NCBI GenBank assembly: GCA_030152505.1
Contig: JASLJO010000278.1
Span: forward strand, 1 to 5,476
Reading direction: 5' to 3'
Length of the DNA stretch: 5,476 nucleotides
Source of the DNA: Solirubrobacterales bacterium
Lineage (GTDB): Bacteria > Actinomycetota > Thermoleophilia > Solirubrobacterales > 70-9
Shown one piece after another: positions 1 to 5,476 of the stretch. Position numbers and translations under genes: made by a program. The stretch's first letter is position 1. Every line of letters begins with the position of its first letter. The notes under the pieces are model-generated. The model had not been told where the DNA came from, did no database searches, and was given only the letters and a program-made list of their open reading frames with translations.

Positions 1-905
1 CCGGGCGCCGCCGGGTCGCCTCCGCCGACGACCCGGCGGGTCGGCGCGCTCGGCCCGTCGGCAACGCGGCGCCAGAGCGGCTCATCGTAAGGAGTGCTCC
101 CGACCAGGTCGAGTTCTTCGATCGTCTGCCTCTCGTCGGCAAGCAGCGGCACCTGGGCCGGCAGGTGCGCGCCCAACCAGGCGACGGTCGTGCCGTCGGC
201 GCTCAGGGCAGCTCCGGTCGAGCCCGCCATTTCAGGCACTTCGATCACCGCCCCACCCGGGACCGGGACGCCGGGTTCCATCTGGCCGCTCACGGGGTCG
301 CGAGCGAGGCTGACCAGGGTGGTCGCATGGGTTGCGAGATCGCGCAGGTAGACCTGGCGTTCGTTGATGAAGACGACCCTGCCGCCGCTGGCACCGAGCG
401 CGACGCGGGGCGAGGCGATCGAATCGCCCCCCATCGCCAAGGTGGACCCGTCGCGCGCGGAGGCGAGCTCATAGGTGGGGGGCGAGACGATCATGTCGGC
501 CACGTAGACGTCGAGCGACGACGGTTCGGCGTCGTCGCTCGGATCGAGCTGGGCCCTGGTCGTGAAGCTCACGTAGCGGCCGTCGGCCGAGATCGAGGGT
601 GCGGTGGCGTCGGCCCCCGGTCCGAGCGCGACAGCCCCGGCCACCGTCCGCAGAGCCCCGGTCCGCAGGTCCTTGCGGTAGACCCCGGAAATGCCGTTGA
701 TCGCCCCCTGAAAGGCCAGATAGTGGCCGTCCGCGCTCAGGGCGGGCACCGCGGCGGCGTCGGCCTGCTCGGTGTCGCTCTTGGACACGAGCTGGAGCGG
801 GCCGAGTTCGGCGGACGCCGGCGCGACGGAGAGGAGAGCCGCGGAGAGCGCGAGCGAGAGAGCCGCGATCGCGATCCCACCGGGGGTCGGCACCGGGAGC
901 CTCAT
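1..905 (-). CDS. Secreted PD40 (WD40-like/TolB-type) beta-propeller protein, C-terminus beyond window
   Basis: This partial gene has an ATG at 905-903 and 301 stop-free codons to the window edge. Residues 1-32 form a signal peptide: Arg2, a long Ala/Leu/Ser hydrophobic stretch, and an Ala-Ser-Ala cleavage motif before ELGPLQ. The mature part shows recurring propeller signatures: PALSADGHYLAF (54-65) with VYRKDL (75-80), PSISADGRYVSF (103-114) with DVYVADM (132-138), RVVFINERQVYLRDL (176-190), and ALSADGTTVAW (233-243). The pattern SxDGxxVxF followed by VYxRDLxTG is typical of PD40 repeats related to TolB propellers, which usually serve binding or scaffold roles. The visible part has no cysteine and no catalytic motif. 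The start overlaps the stop of the upstream gene as ATGA and has a good Shine-Dalgarno, so translational coupling is likely. A further blade appears to begin near residue 277 (LWRRVADG). Any C-terminal domains lie outside the window. The fold call is firm; the biological role is unknown. Confidence 0.9.
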   Translation of the reverse strand, partial: MRLPVPTPGGIAIAALSLALSAALLSVAPASAELGPLQLVSKSDTEQADAAAVPALSADGHYLAFQGAINGISGVYRKDLRTGALRTVAGAVALGPGADATAPSISADGRYVSFTTRAQLDPSDDAEPSSLDVYVADMIVSPPTYELASARDGSTLAMGGDSIASPRVALGASGGRVVFINERQVYLRDLATHATTLVSLARDPVSGQMEPGVPVPGGAVIEVPEMAGSTGAALSADGTTVAWLGAHLPAQVPLLADERQTIEELDLVGSTPYDEPLWRRVADGPSAPTRRVVGGGDPAAP

Positions 906-2857
906 CGGATCCTCACCTTCAACCGCCGCCAGAGGCGGTTCCCCACCCTGTCCCGGGCCTGGACCGCGATCGTGTAGCGACCGGGCGCGGCGTAGGCGTG
1001 GACGAACTTCGAACCTCGGCGTCGGCGATCGCCGTCTCCGAAGCTGACCGCACTGGCCTTCGGCGCCACTCCCGAGTCGGAGTCGCCCAGCGTGACGATC
1101 ACCGTGCGCGCCTTGCGGACCTTCGCCTTCACCACCGGTGCCTGGCCGTCGACCCGCAGCTTCGCCCGGTTGCTCAGCAGCCGCTGCCCGAGCCGGTCCG
1201 CTGCCTGCACCTGGACCGGTATGACCCCGTTGCCGAGCAGCCCCGGGCGCGGGTGGAAATGCCGGCGGCGCAGGTTGCCGCGGACCGCGTTGCCGTTGAG
1301 GAAGATCGTGTATCGGACGTCGCCGACCGTGCTCCGCGCGGCCTGCCAACGCAGCTTCACCCCGCCCGGCCTCGACCAGCCCTTCGGCGGCTTGACCCGG
1401 AACGCCGCCGGTGGAACGCTGACCCGCTCGGCGACTATCGCGTAGCGGCCGGCTTCCCCCTGGCGGAAGGCAATCAGGCCGTCGCCGGCGCCCGAGCGAC
1501 CGATCGACAGCTCCCCGATCGGCCCGCCCCCGCCGCCTGAGATGGTCGCGGTCTGCGCCCCACCCGCGCGGAATTCCTGCCGCACGGCGACAGCCGGCAG
1601 GCCGAGGGCGTCGGTCGCGGGGTAGGCGACCAGCCCACCTCCCGCGGGGTCGACGGCGACGACCGGCGCGCTGCCGGCTGCTCCCGCCGGTCCCGACGGC
1701 GTCGCCAGCGGAGCCATCCCCCCTCCCCCTTCCCCGCCCTGAATCTGTCGCAATTCGGAGCCGCTCAGGAAATCGAGCCGCGTCACCACCTGCTTGCTGT
1801 CGGTTTCCACAGCGGCCACGTCGGGGGGGCCGACCGGCAGGCTGCCGCCATCGGCAAGCTCAGGACCGCTCAGGTCATTCGCCCCGGTGGCGAAGTTGGG
1901 AGGCAGCGAATTGACCAGCAGACGGCCGCCCAGCGCCGAGCCGGCCGCATCGGCGACGCGGAAGGCAGCCCGCGCCCCGGCATAGGGGGTCACCGACAGC
2001 GAGAAGGCGTCGGCGTCGGCCGTCACCGGCGAGTCCTGCCAGCTGGTGGGGCTGACGGACAGGATCGGCCCCGGAGTCGAGCCGAAGATACGCCGCAACC
2101 AGATCCTCGCGGTGCCGGTCTGATCGGGCTCCTGCCAGGCGACCACCGCCCCGCCGTCGAGACCGCTGCCCACCCGCGGGCCGTTGGTCGCCGTCGGCGG
2201 CCGCATCGAAGCTTCGGGGCTGCGGTTCATGACCCCCAACCGGGACCAGCGGTCGCCACTCAGCCGCGCCATCCTGATGTCGGCCATCACGTCGCCGGGG
2301 CGCAGTTGCACGGCCGTCGAGAAGGTCCCCGGTTTGAAGGTGTAGGTGATCGCGCGGTAGGCGACTATCGCCTTTCCAGGGGAGGTCGCGGAGAGCGAGG
2401 GATCGACGCCGAGCCCTTCGCCGACGTCAGGATCGACCACGAGAGAAGGTCCGAAGCTCGAACCGCCGCCACCGATCCTGGCCGAGAAGAGCCCGTGCCG
2501 GACAATTCCGTGGACGGTCGCCACCTGCGTCACCCAGACGACCAGCAGCTGTCCCCGCGGCCCCGCCGCAATGCGCGGCTGACCGGCTGGGTAGGGCTGA
2601 TCCCAGTCGACCCGGATCGGCGCCGTCCAGTGGTCTTCGAGGTACCGACAGGCGAAGACGTGCGGAACCCCTTCGACGGCTTTCACGTAGACGAGGCCGC
2701 CGCTCCCGTCTTCGGCCATCGAGACCCCGCCGAAGTCGAGGATCTGCGAGGAGGGGCCGTCGACCGTCACCGGCGGCGTGATCAGCGCGTCTGCCGGCGC
2801 GGCCAAGGCCATTGCGATGCCGGCGAATCCGAGCAGCACCCAGATTGCCGGCCCCAC
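902..2857 (-). CDS. Secreted multi-blade propeller-like protein with C-terminal FN3/Ig-like and PKD-like modules
   Basis: The GTG start at 2857 gives 651 residues. Residues 1-24 are a signal sequence (hydrophobic AIWVLLGFAGIAMALAA, then ADA). About eight blade-like segments follow, each a proline, small residues, a Gly-rich turn and a hydrophobic strand such as LLVVWV or AVVAWQ: near 40-84, 94-143, 153-218, 227-272, 285-322, 343-375, 397-440 and 448-483. They resemble sialidase-like or unassigned bacterial propellers. No complete Asp-box or sialidase catalytic set is visible, so no enzyme activity is claimed. Residues 484-570 look like an FN3/Ig-like beta-sandwich (VKLRW, RYTIFLNG, RAKLRVDG). 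Residues 573-651 look PKD-like (VSFGDG at 604-609, HAYAAPGRYTIAVQARD at 620-636). The mature protein has one cysteine, Cys70. The open frame extends upstream to 3226 but there overlaps gene 1, and an ATG at 2926 would put acidic residues before the hydrophobic core, so it is rejected. A CTG at 2866 is a serious alternative. Function unknown. Confidence 0.9.
   Translation of the reverse strand: MGPAIWVLLGFAGIAMALAAPADALITPPVTVDGPSSQILDFGGVSMAEDGSGGLVYVKAVEGVPHVFACRYLEDHWTAPIRVDWDQPYPAGQPRIAAGPRGQLLVVWVTQVATVHGIVRHGLFSARIGGGGSSFGPSLVVDPDVGEGLGVDPSLSATSPGKAIVAYRAITYTFKPGTFSTAVQLRPGDVMADIRMARLSGDRWSRLGVMNRSPEASMRPPTATNGPRVGSGLDGGAVVAWQEPDQTGTARIWLRRIFGSTPGPILSVSPTSWQDSPVTADADAFSLSVTPYAGARAAFRVADAAGSALGGRLLVNSLPPNFATGANDLSGPELADGGSLPVGPPDVAAVETDSKQVVTRLDFLSGSELRQIQGGEGGGGMAPLATPSGPAGAAGSAPVVAVDPAGGGLVAYPATDALGLPAVAVRQEFRAGGAQTATISGGGGGPIGELSIGRSGAGDGLIAFRQGEAGRYAIVAERVSVPPAAFRVKPPKGWSRPGGVKLRWQAARSTVGDVRYTIFLNGNAVRGNLRRRHFHPRPGLLGNGVIPVQVQAADRLGQRLLSNRAKLRVDGQAPVVKAKVRKARTVIVTLGDSDSGVAPKASAVSFGDGDRRRRGSKFVHAYAAPGRYTIAVQARDRVGNRLWRRLKVRIR
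911..919 (-). promoter_or_regulatory. Ribosome binding site for the PD40 gene
   Basis: The minus strand reads AAGGTGAGG, with GAGG ending 5 nt before the ATG at 905. It lies inside the last codons of the upstream gene. Together with the ATGA overlap at 905-902, it fixes the start of the PD40 gene and supports coupled translation. Confidence 0.7.
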
Positions 2858-2862
2858 GCGGT

Positions 2863-2982
2863 TCAGCTGGCACCCCTGTGGCGGTTCTTGCGGTGCCTGC
2901 TCTTCCCAAGGGCCCTGCGAACGCATCTCTCGCGCTTCTTGCCGCTCAACTTCCTGCATTTGCGCAGCGCTCGCTGCCGCGA
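2863..2982 (-). other. Basic Lys/Arg/Cys C-terminal tail of gene 1
   Basis: Residues 803-841 follow a Pro/Ala-rich linker and are dominated by Arg and Lys. Two cysteines lie 11 positions apart (KCRKL at 810-814, RCVRRA at 821-826), and the tail ends RHRKNRHRGAS. From memory, tails of this kind (ALRKCRK, spacer, RCxKRA) recur on exported proteins of Solirubrobacterales. No function is established that I know of. Attachment to an anionic envelope polymer is a guess. The tail lies at the 3' end of the gene, immediately before the start of the next one. Confidence 0.6.
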
Positions 2983-5388
2983 GGTCGGTTGCGGCTTCGC
3001 CCGCGGGGCGGTCGCTTCCTGTGCGGCGGGCGCCAACACGGGCGGTTCGACAAACGGCGGCGGGATCAGATCGAAGGTCGCGGTGGCCGACTCGGCCGCT
3101 TCCATGGTCAGCCTGCAGACCCCAGTACCGCTGCAGCCACCGCCGCTCCAGCCGGCGAAGGTCGAGCCGACCGCGGCGGTCGGGATCAGGGTCACCGCTT
3201 CCCCTTCCTCGTATTCCCTGGCGCATTTGGAGCCGCAGAAGATGCCGGCGCGCGAGCTCGCGACGGTGCCGGATCCCGCACCGGCCTTGACCACCGTGAG
3301 CGTGAAGCGAGGCAACGGCACCGAGCCCTCCGGTTCGAAGCTCGCGCTCACCGACTTCGCTTCGGTCATCGCAACTTCGCAGGAGCCGGTGCCCGCGCAG
3401 GCGCCGCCCCAGCCGGCGAAGGTCGAGCCCGCGGCGGCGACCGGCGTCAGGGTGATGACTTCGCCGTTCGGGAATTTGCCCTGGCAGGCGACACCGCAGT
3501 CGATCCCACCGGGCGAGCTGGTCACCGAGCCCTCGCCGGTGCCGGCCGGGAAGACCGTCAGCTGGAATTCATTCGGCGGCGGCGTCCCTTCTTCGAGGTC
3601 GAAGCTCGCGGTGACCGACTTCGCCTCGCTCATCGTCACCTGGCAGGTGCCGGGGCCGGAGCAGGAACCGCTCCAGCCTTTGAATTCGGAGCCGGGCGCG
3701 GCCGTGGGCGTCAAGGTGACGATCTGGTCGGCTTCGAATTCCGCCTGACAGGCGACACCGCAATCGACGCCCGTCGGCGAGCTCGTCACCGAGCCCTCGC
3801 CGGTTCCGGCCATGAAGACGCTGAGCGGGAAGACCGGGTTCTGGACCTTCAGTCCGTGCTGAACGGGGGCGGGGTTACCGAAGAGGGGTGCCTGGAGCTT
3901 GAGTTCGAGCGTGACCGTGAATTCGCCCGCGGTCGCGTACTGGTGGCTCGCGCTCAGAGCCGCCGGTTCCGCGCATTCCCCGGCGTCTTCGCTGCATTTG
4001 ACGACCTGTTTCTGGCCGTCGCCGAAGGTCCAGATGAGTTCGCGGGGGAATGCTTCCTCCTCGAGCTGGGAGGCGGATGCGTCGAAGGTGACGCTGTCTC
4101 CTCTGCCGACGACGACTCCGTCCTGCTCCACCCCGTCGACCGAGAATTTCGCCGCTGACGCCGGGCAGCCGCTGCCGCCTTCGCCGAAGCGGAGGACGTT
4201 GGCTCCGTAGGCGGGCGAGGCCTGTTCGGGGCCGTAGTCGAATACCAGCAATTCTTCGGCGGATCCTTCCCCGGCCAGGCCGATTCCGGCCCAACCGGTT
4301 TTGATCCGGCAGCGACTTTCGCCGCCTCCGAAGAGGACACGAGTGCGGTGCCCGCTCAGGGAGAAGCCGCGGACAAGTGCTTCGCTCAGCGTCGATTCGC
4401 CCGCCGTGTACCTCTCCTTCCAATACAGCGTCGAGCCGTCGGGTGAGATGGCGACGGTGGGGCCGGCGTAGAGGCCACCGGGCGAGAGTTCGGTATTCAT
4501 GCGCAGCGGCCATTCCTCGTCTTCGGCCGCCATGGCGAAGCCGGGCACGGGGGCCGGCGAGGCCCCCGAGAGGACCGGTGGCAACTGCCACGCCCGGGTC
4601 GTCGCGCCACCGGTGTCGTTGGTCCCGGCCCCGGTGGTCAGCATGTAGGTCGTCCCGTCGGGGCCGACGGCCAGCGACGCGGGAGGGGTCACCGATGCCG
4701 ACTTCAGGCTGTTCGTGCTGTCGACGAAACGGCCGACCAGCGTCCCGGCCGGGTTGAACCGCTCGACGACGACGTGCCCGGCGTTGTTCTGGGCGTCTTC
4801 GCCGAGCAGGACGAGCTCTCCGCTCACCGGGTCGACGGCGATCGAGGTCGGCCGGTAGAGCTCATCCGCGCCCGAGGGCAAGGTGAAGCTCCCAGCCGAC
4901 GTGAGGCCGCCCGCACCCGTCGAGAAGGCATGCACCCTCAGGGCCGAGTAGTCGCCGGTGGTCCCGGTGCATACCAGGGACCCGGTCAGAGCCTTACATG
5001 CTTCGAGCGCGTAGATCCGTTCCCGCGCCGGATCGACCGCGATCCCGACCAGCTTGACGAGTTTTTCGGTGGCTTCGTCTTTACGCGCGAATTCAACCGA
5101 TGCCTTGAGTTCGCCTGCCTTGGTGAACTTCTGGATCCGGTATTTCGTCCCAGCCGAGTTCATGTCCGCGGCGTAGGCGTCGCCGGTGTCGGGATCGACC
5201 CCGAAGGCACCCGGTTTGAAGAATTGGCCGGCTCCGGTGCCTGCTTTCCCCCAGGCTTCGCCGATCTGGCCAGAGGTCGCGGCCTCCGCCGACCCCGCCA
5301 GGAGCGCCAGCGCCAGCAGCACGGAGCCGGCCCCCAGCGCCCGACGTCGACCCGCCCGCAACAGATGTGACGATCCTCGAAGGATCAA
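2863..5388 (-). CDS. Secreted NHL-like propeller, PKD and triple InlB-B-like repeat surface protein
   Basis: This 841-residue protein starts at TTG 5388. An in-frame stop 15 codons upstream (5433-5431), with no ATG or GTG between, forces a TTG or CTG start. A TTG at 5361 would give a compact 27-residue signal peptide (MRAGRRR, hydrophobic core, AEA) and is equally plausible. Residues 40-405 are NHL-like propeller repeats: GAFGVDPDTGDAYAAD (60-75), LVGIAVDPARERIYALE (113-129), PTSIAVDPVSGELVLLGED (180-198), ASLAVGPDGTTYML (237-250), TVAISPDGSTLYW (311-323). Residues 414-500 are a PKD domain (LIWTFGDG at 451-458, HQYATAGEFTVTLEL at 482-496) with Cys465 and Cys472 in the intervening loop. Three InlB-B-like repeats follow (522-596, 610-684, 697-772). 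A Pro-rich linker leads to a basic tail (803-838) with Cys811 and Cys822. There are 20 cysteines, an even number, which suits an oxidised extracellular protein. No LPXTG anchor or C-terminal membrane segment is seen. A binding or structural surface role is inferred; the ligand is unknown. Confidence 0.93.
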   Translation of the reverse strand: MILRGSSHLLRAGRRRALGAGSVLLALALLAGSAEAATSGQIGEAWGKAGTGAGQFFKPGAFGVDPDTGDAYAADMNSAGTKYRIQKFTKAGELKASVEFARKDEATEKLVKLVGIAVDPARERIYALEACKALTGSLVCTGTTGDYSALRVHAFSTGAGGLTSAGSFTLPSGADELYRPTSIAVDPVSGELVLLGEDAQNNAGHVVVERFNPAGTLVGRFVDSTNSLKSASVTPPASLAVGPDGTTYMLTTGAGTNDTGGATTRAWQLPPVLSGASPAPVPGFAMAAEDEEWPLRMNTELSPGGLYAGPTVAISPDGSTLYWKERYTAGESTLSEALVRGFSLSGHRTRVLFGGGESRCRIKTGWAGIGLAGEGSAEELLVFDYGPEQASPAYGANVLRFGEGGSGCPASAAKFSVDGVEQDGVVVGRGDSVTFDASASQLEEEAFPRELIWTFGDGQKQVVKCSEDAGECAEPAALSASHQYATAGEFTVTLELKLQAPLFGNPAPVQHGLKVQNPVFPLSVFMAGTGEGSVTSSPTGVDCGVACQAEFEADQIVTLTPTAAPGSEFKGWSGSCSGPGTCQVTMSEAKSVTASFDLEEGTPPPNEFQLTVFPAGTGEGSVTSSPGGIDCGVACQGKFPNGEVITLTPVAAAGSTFAGWGGACAGTGSCEVAMTEAKSVSASFEPEGSVPLPRFTLTVVKAGAGSGTVASSRAGIFCGSKCAREYEEGEAVTLIPTAAVGSTFAGWSGGGCSGTGVCRLTMEAAESATATFDLIPPPFVEPPVLAPAAQEATAPRAKPQPTSRQRALRKCRKLSGKKRERCVRRALGKSRHRKNRHRGAS
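2864..2877 (-). promoter_or_regulatory. Shine-Dalgarno and candidate CTG start at the gene 1/gene 2 junction
   Basis: The minus strand has AGGGG at 2877-2873, then 6 nt, then an in-frame CTG at 2866-2864. That CTG overlaps the gene 1 stop as CTGA. The GTG at 2857 lies 15 nt after AGGGG, which is long for efficient initiation. Starting at CTG would also give the signal peptide an Arg in its n-region (MNRVGP), which the GTG start lacks. Which codon is used is unresolved. Confidence 0.45.
3073..3825 (-). repeat. Three tandem cysteine-bearing InlB-B-like repeats in gene 1
   Basis: The units are 3825-3601, 3561-3337 and 3300-3073 (75, 75 and 76 residues), at periods of 88 and 87 codons with linkers of 13 and 12 residues. 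Each has the order AGTGEGSVTSSP-like turn, CGxxC (Cys543/547, 631/635, 718/722), a VTLxPxAAxGSxFxGW strand, a second pair CxxxxxC (576/582, 664/670, 752/758), and an ending near SVTASF. The VTLTP-to-GW pattern is the hallmark of divergent InlB B-type repeats, which are beta-grasp-like modules of bacterial surface proteins. Units 1 and 2 are the closest pair. Unit 3 has drifted in its first half (AGIFCGSKC). Confidence 0.85.
5372..5386 (-). promoter_or_regulatory. Inverted repeat over the start region of gene 1, including a Shine-Dalgarno-like GAGGA
   Basis: GATCCT and AGGATC form a perfect 6-bp inverted repeat around a 3-base loop. On the minus strand, GAGGA (5378-5374) lies in the loop and 3' arm, 12 nt before the TTG at 5361 and 9 nt before a CTG at 5364. 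If translation starts there, an mRNA hairpin would hide the ribosome binding site. If it starts at TTG 5388, the hairpin lies within codons 1-6. The repeat is visible; regulation is inference, and short palindromes arise easily by chance. Confidence 0.3.
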
Positions 5389-5476
5389 GCGCGCGTGGTC
5401 CTGCTCCCGTGGGCCATCGGAGCCACCGTGTCAGGACCCGAAGCCGACCATGTGAACATCGGGGAAAAGTCTGGTG
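5385..5476 (-). other. Leader of the operon, possibly the tail of an upstream gene
   Basis: This short stretch precedes the first gene. No convincing -35/-10 pair is seen. One minus-strand frame is open from the window edge for 29 codons and ends at a TGA (5387-5385) that overlaps the TTG at 5388 as TTGA. Its third positions are fairly GC-rich (about 21 of 29), so it could be the last codons of another gene in the operon. The peptide (ending HGSRTTRA) resembles nothing I recognise, and the region is too short to decide between coding and leader. Confidence 0.2.

Noticed and set aside
165..977. A plus-strand open frame of 270 codons near the window start
   Set aside because: Its translation is Arg/Gly/Asp-rich low-complexity sequence, antisense to the PD40 gene, which has a signal peptide, blade motifs and a good ribosome binding site.
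1823..1829. A run of seven G on the plus strand (seven C in gene 2) as a possible slippage or phase-variation site
   Set aside because: The reading frame is intact on both sides, the run simply encodes Gly-Pro-Pro, and runs of this length are expected in GC-rich genes.
2040..2300. Sialidase assignment for gene 2 from an Asp-box-like LSGDRWSRL
   Set aside because: A single imperfect match lacking the conserved spacing and catalytic Arg triad or Tyr/Glu context is not enough to claim glycosidase activity.
2427..2909. A minus-strand open frame of 160 codons overlapping gene 2, and similar ones at 3569-3763, 3875-4591 and 3954-4340
   Set aside because: They are out-of-frame shadows inside genes 1 and 2 with Arg-rich translations and no domain or export features.
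2858..3226. N-terminal extension of gene 2 by up to 123 codons
   Set aside because: It overlaps the C-terminal repeats and basic tail of gene 1, reads as low-complexity Arg/Gln/Glu sequence, and would bury the signal peptide far inside the protein.
2306..3748. A long plus-strand open frame of 480 codons, with another at 2812-4158
   Set aside because: They lie antisense to genes 1 and 2, which have signal peptides and recognisable domains. The apparent protein-like repeats in the 2306-3748 frame are the mirror of the InlB-B-like units at the same 87/88-codon period. In GC-rich DNA, stop codons are scarce on the opposite strand.
5450..5459. ATGT-GA-ACAT, a short inverted repeat upstream of gene 1, considered as an operator
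   Set aside because: The arms are only 4 bases and do not extend. There is no second copy and no associated promoter elements.

Overview
The window is high-GC DNA (well above 60% G+C by eye) with all supported coding capacity on the minus strand. It reads as part of one operon, transcribed from about position 5388 down towards position 1. The codon use, the clustered secreted beta-propeller/PKD proteins and the Lys/Arg/Cys-rich C-terminal tail on the first protein suggest a soil actinobacterium, most likely of the Thermoleophilia/Solirubrobacterales type. That taxonomic call is an inference from protein style, not from a marker gene.

Layout in transcription order. (1) 5388-2863: an 841-residue secreted multidomain protein. 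It has a signal peptide, an NHL-like beta-propeller, a PKD domain, three tandem cysteine-bearing InlB-B-like repeats and a basic C-terminal tail. (2) 2857-902 (or from a CTG at 2866): a secreted protein of about 651 residues. It has eight propeller-blade-like segments of an unassigned type, then an FN3/Ig-like module and a C-terminal PKD-like module. (3) 905-1: the first 301 codons of a secreted PD40 (WD40-like/TolB-type) beta-propeller protein, which runs off the window.

The genes are packed with almost no spacing. Gene 1 stops 5 nt before the GTG of gene 2, or overlaps a CTG start as CTGA. Gene 2 and gene 3 overlap as ATGA at 905-902. This implies co-transcription and translational coupling. 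All three products have export signals and repeat-type binding or scaffold folds, and no catalytic motif is visible, so the simplest reading is a set of extracellular or envelope-associated binding/structural proteins. What they bind cannot be read from the sequence.

The 88 bases upstream of gene 1 (5389-5476) hold no convincing promoter. A short inverted repeat covers the likely ribosome binding region of gene 1. No RNA gene, mobile element, CRISPR array or terminator was seen. The long plus-strand open frames are judged to be antisense shadows of the minus-strand genes.
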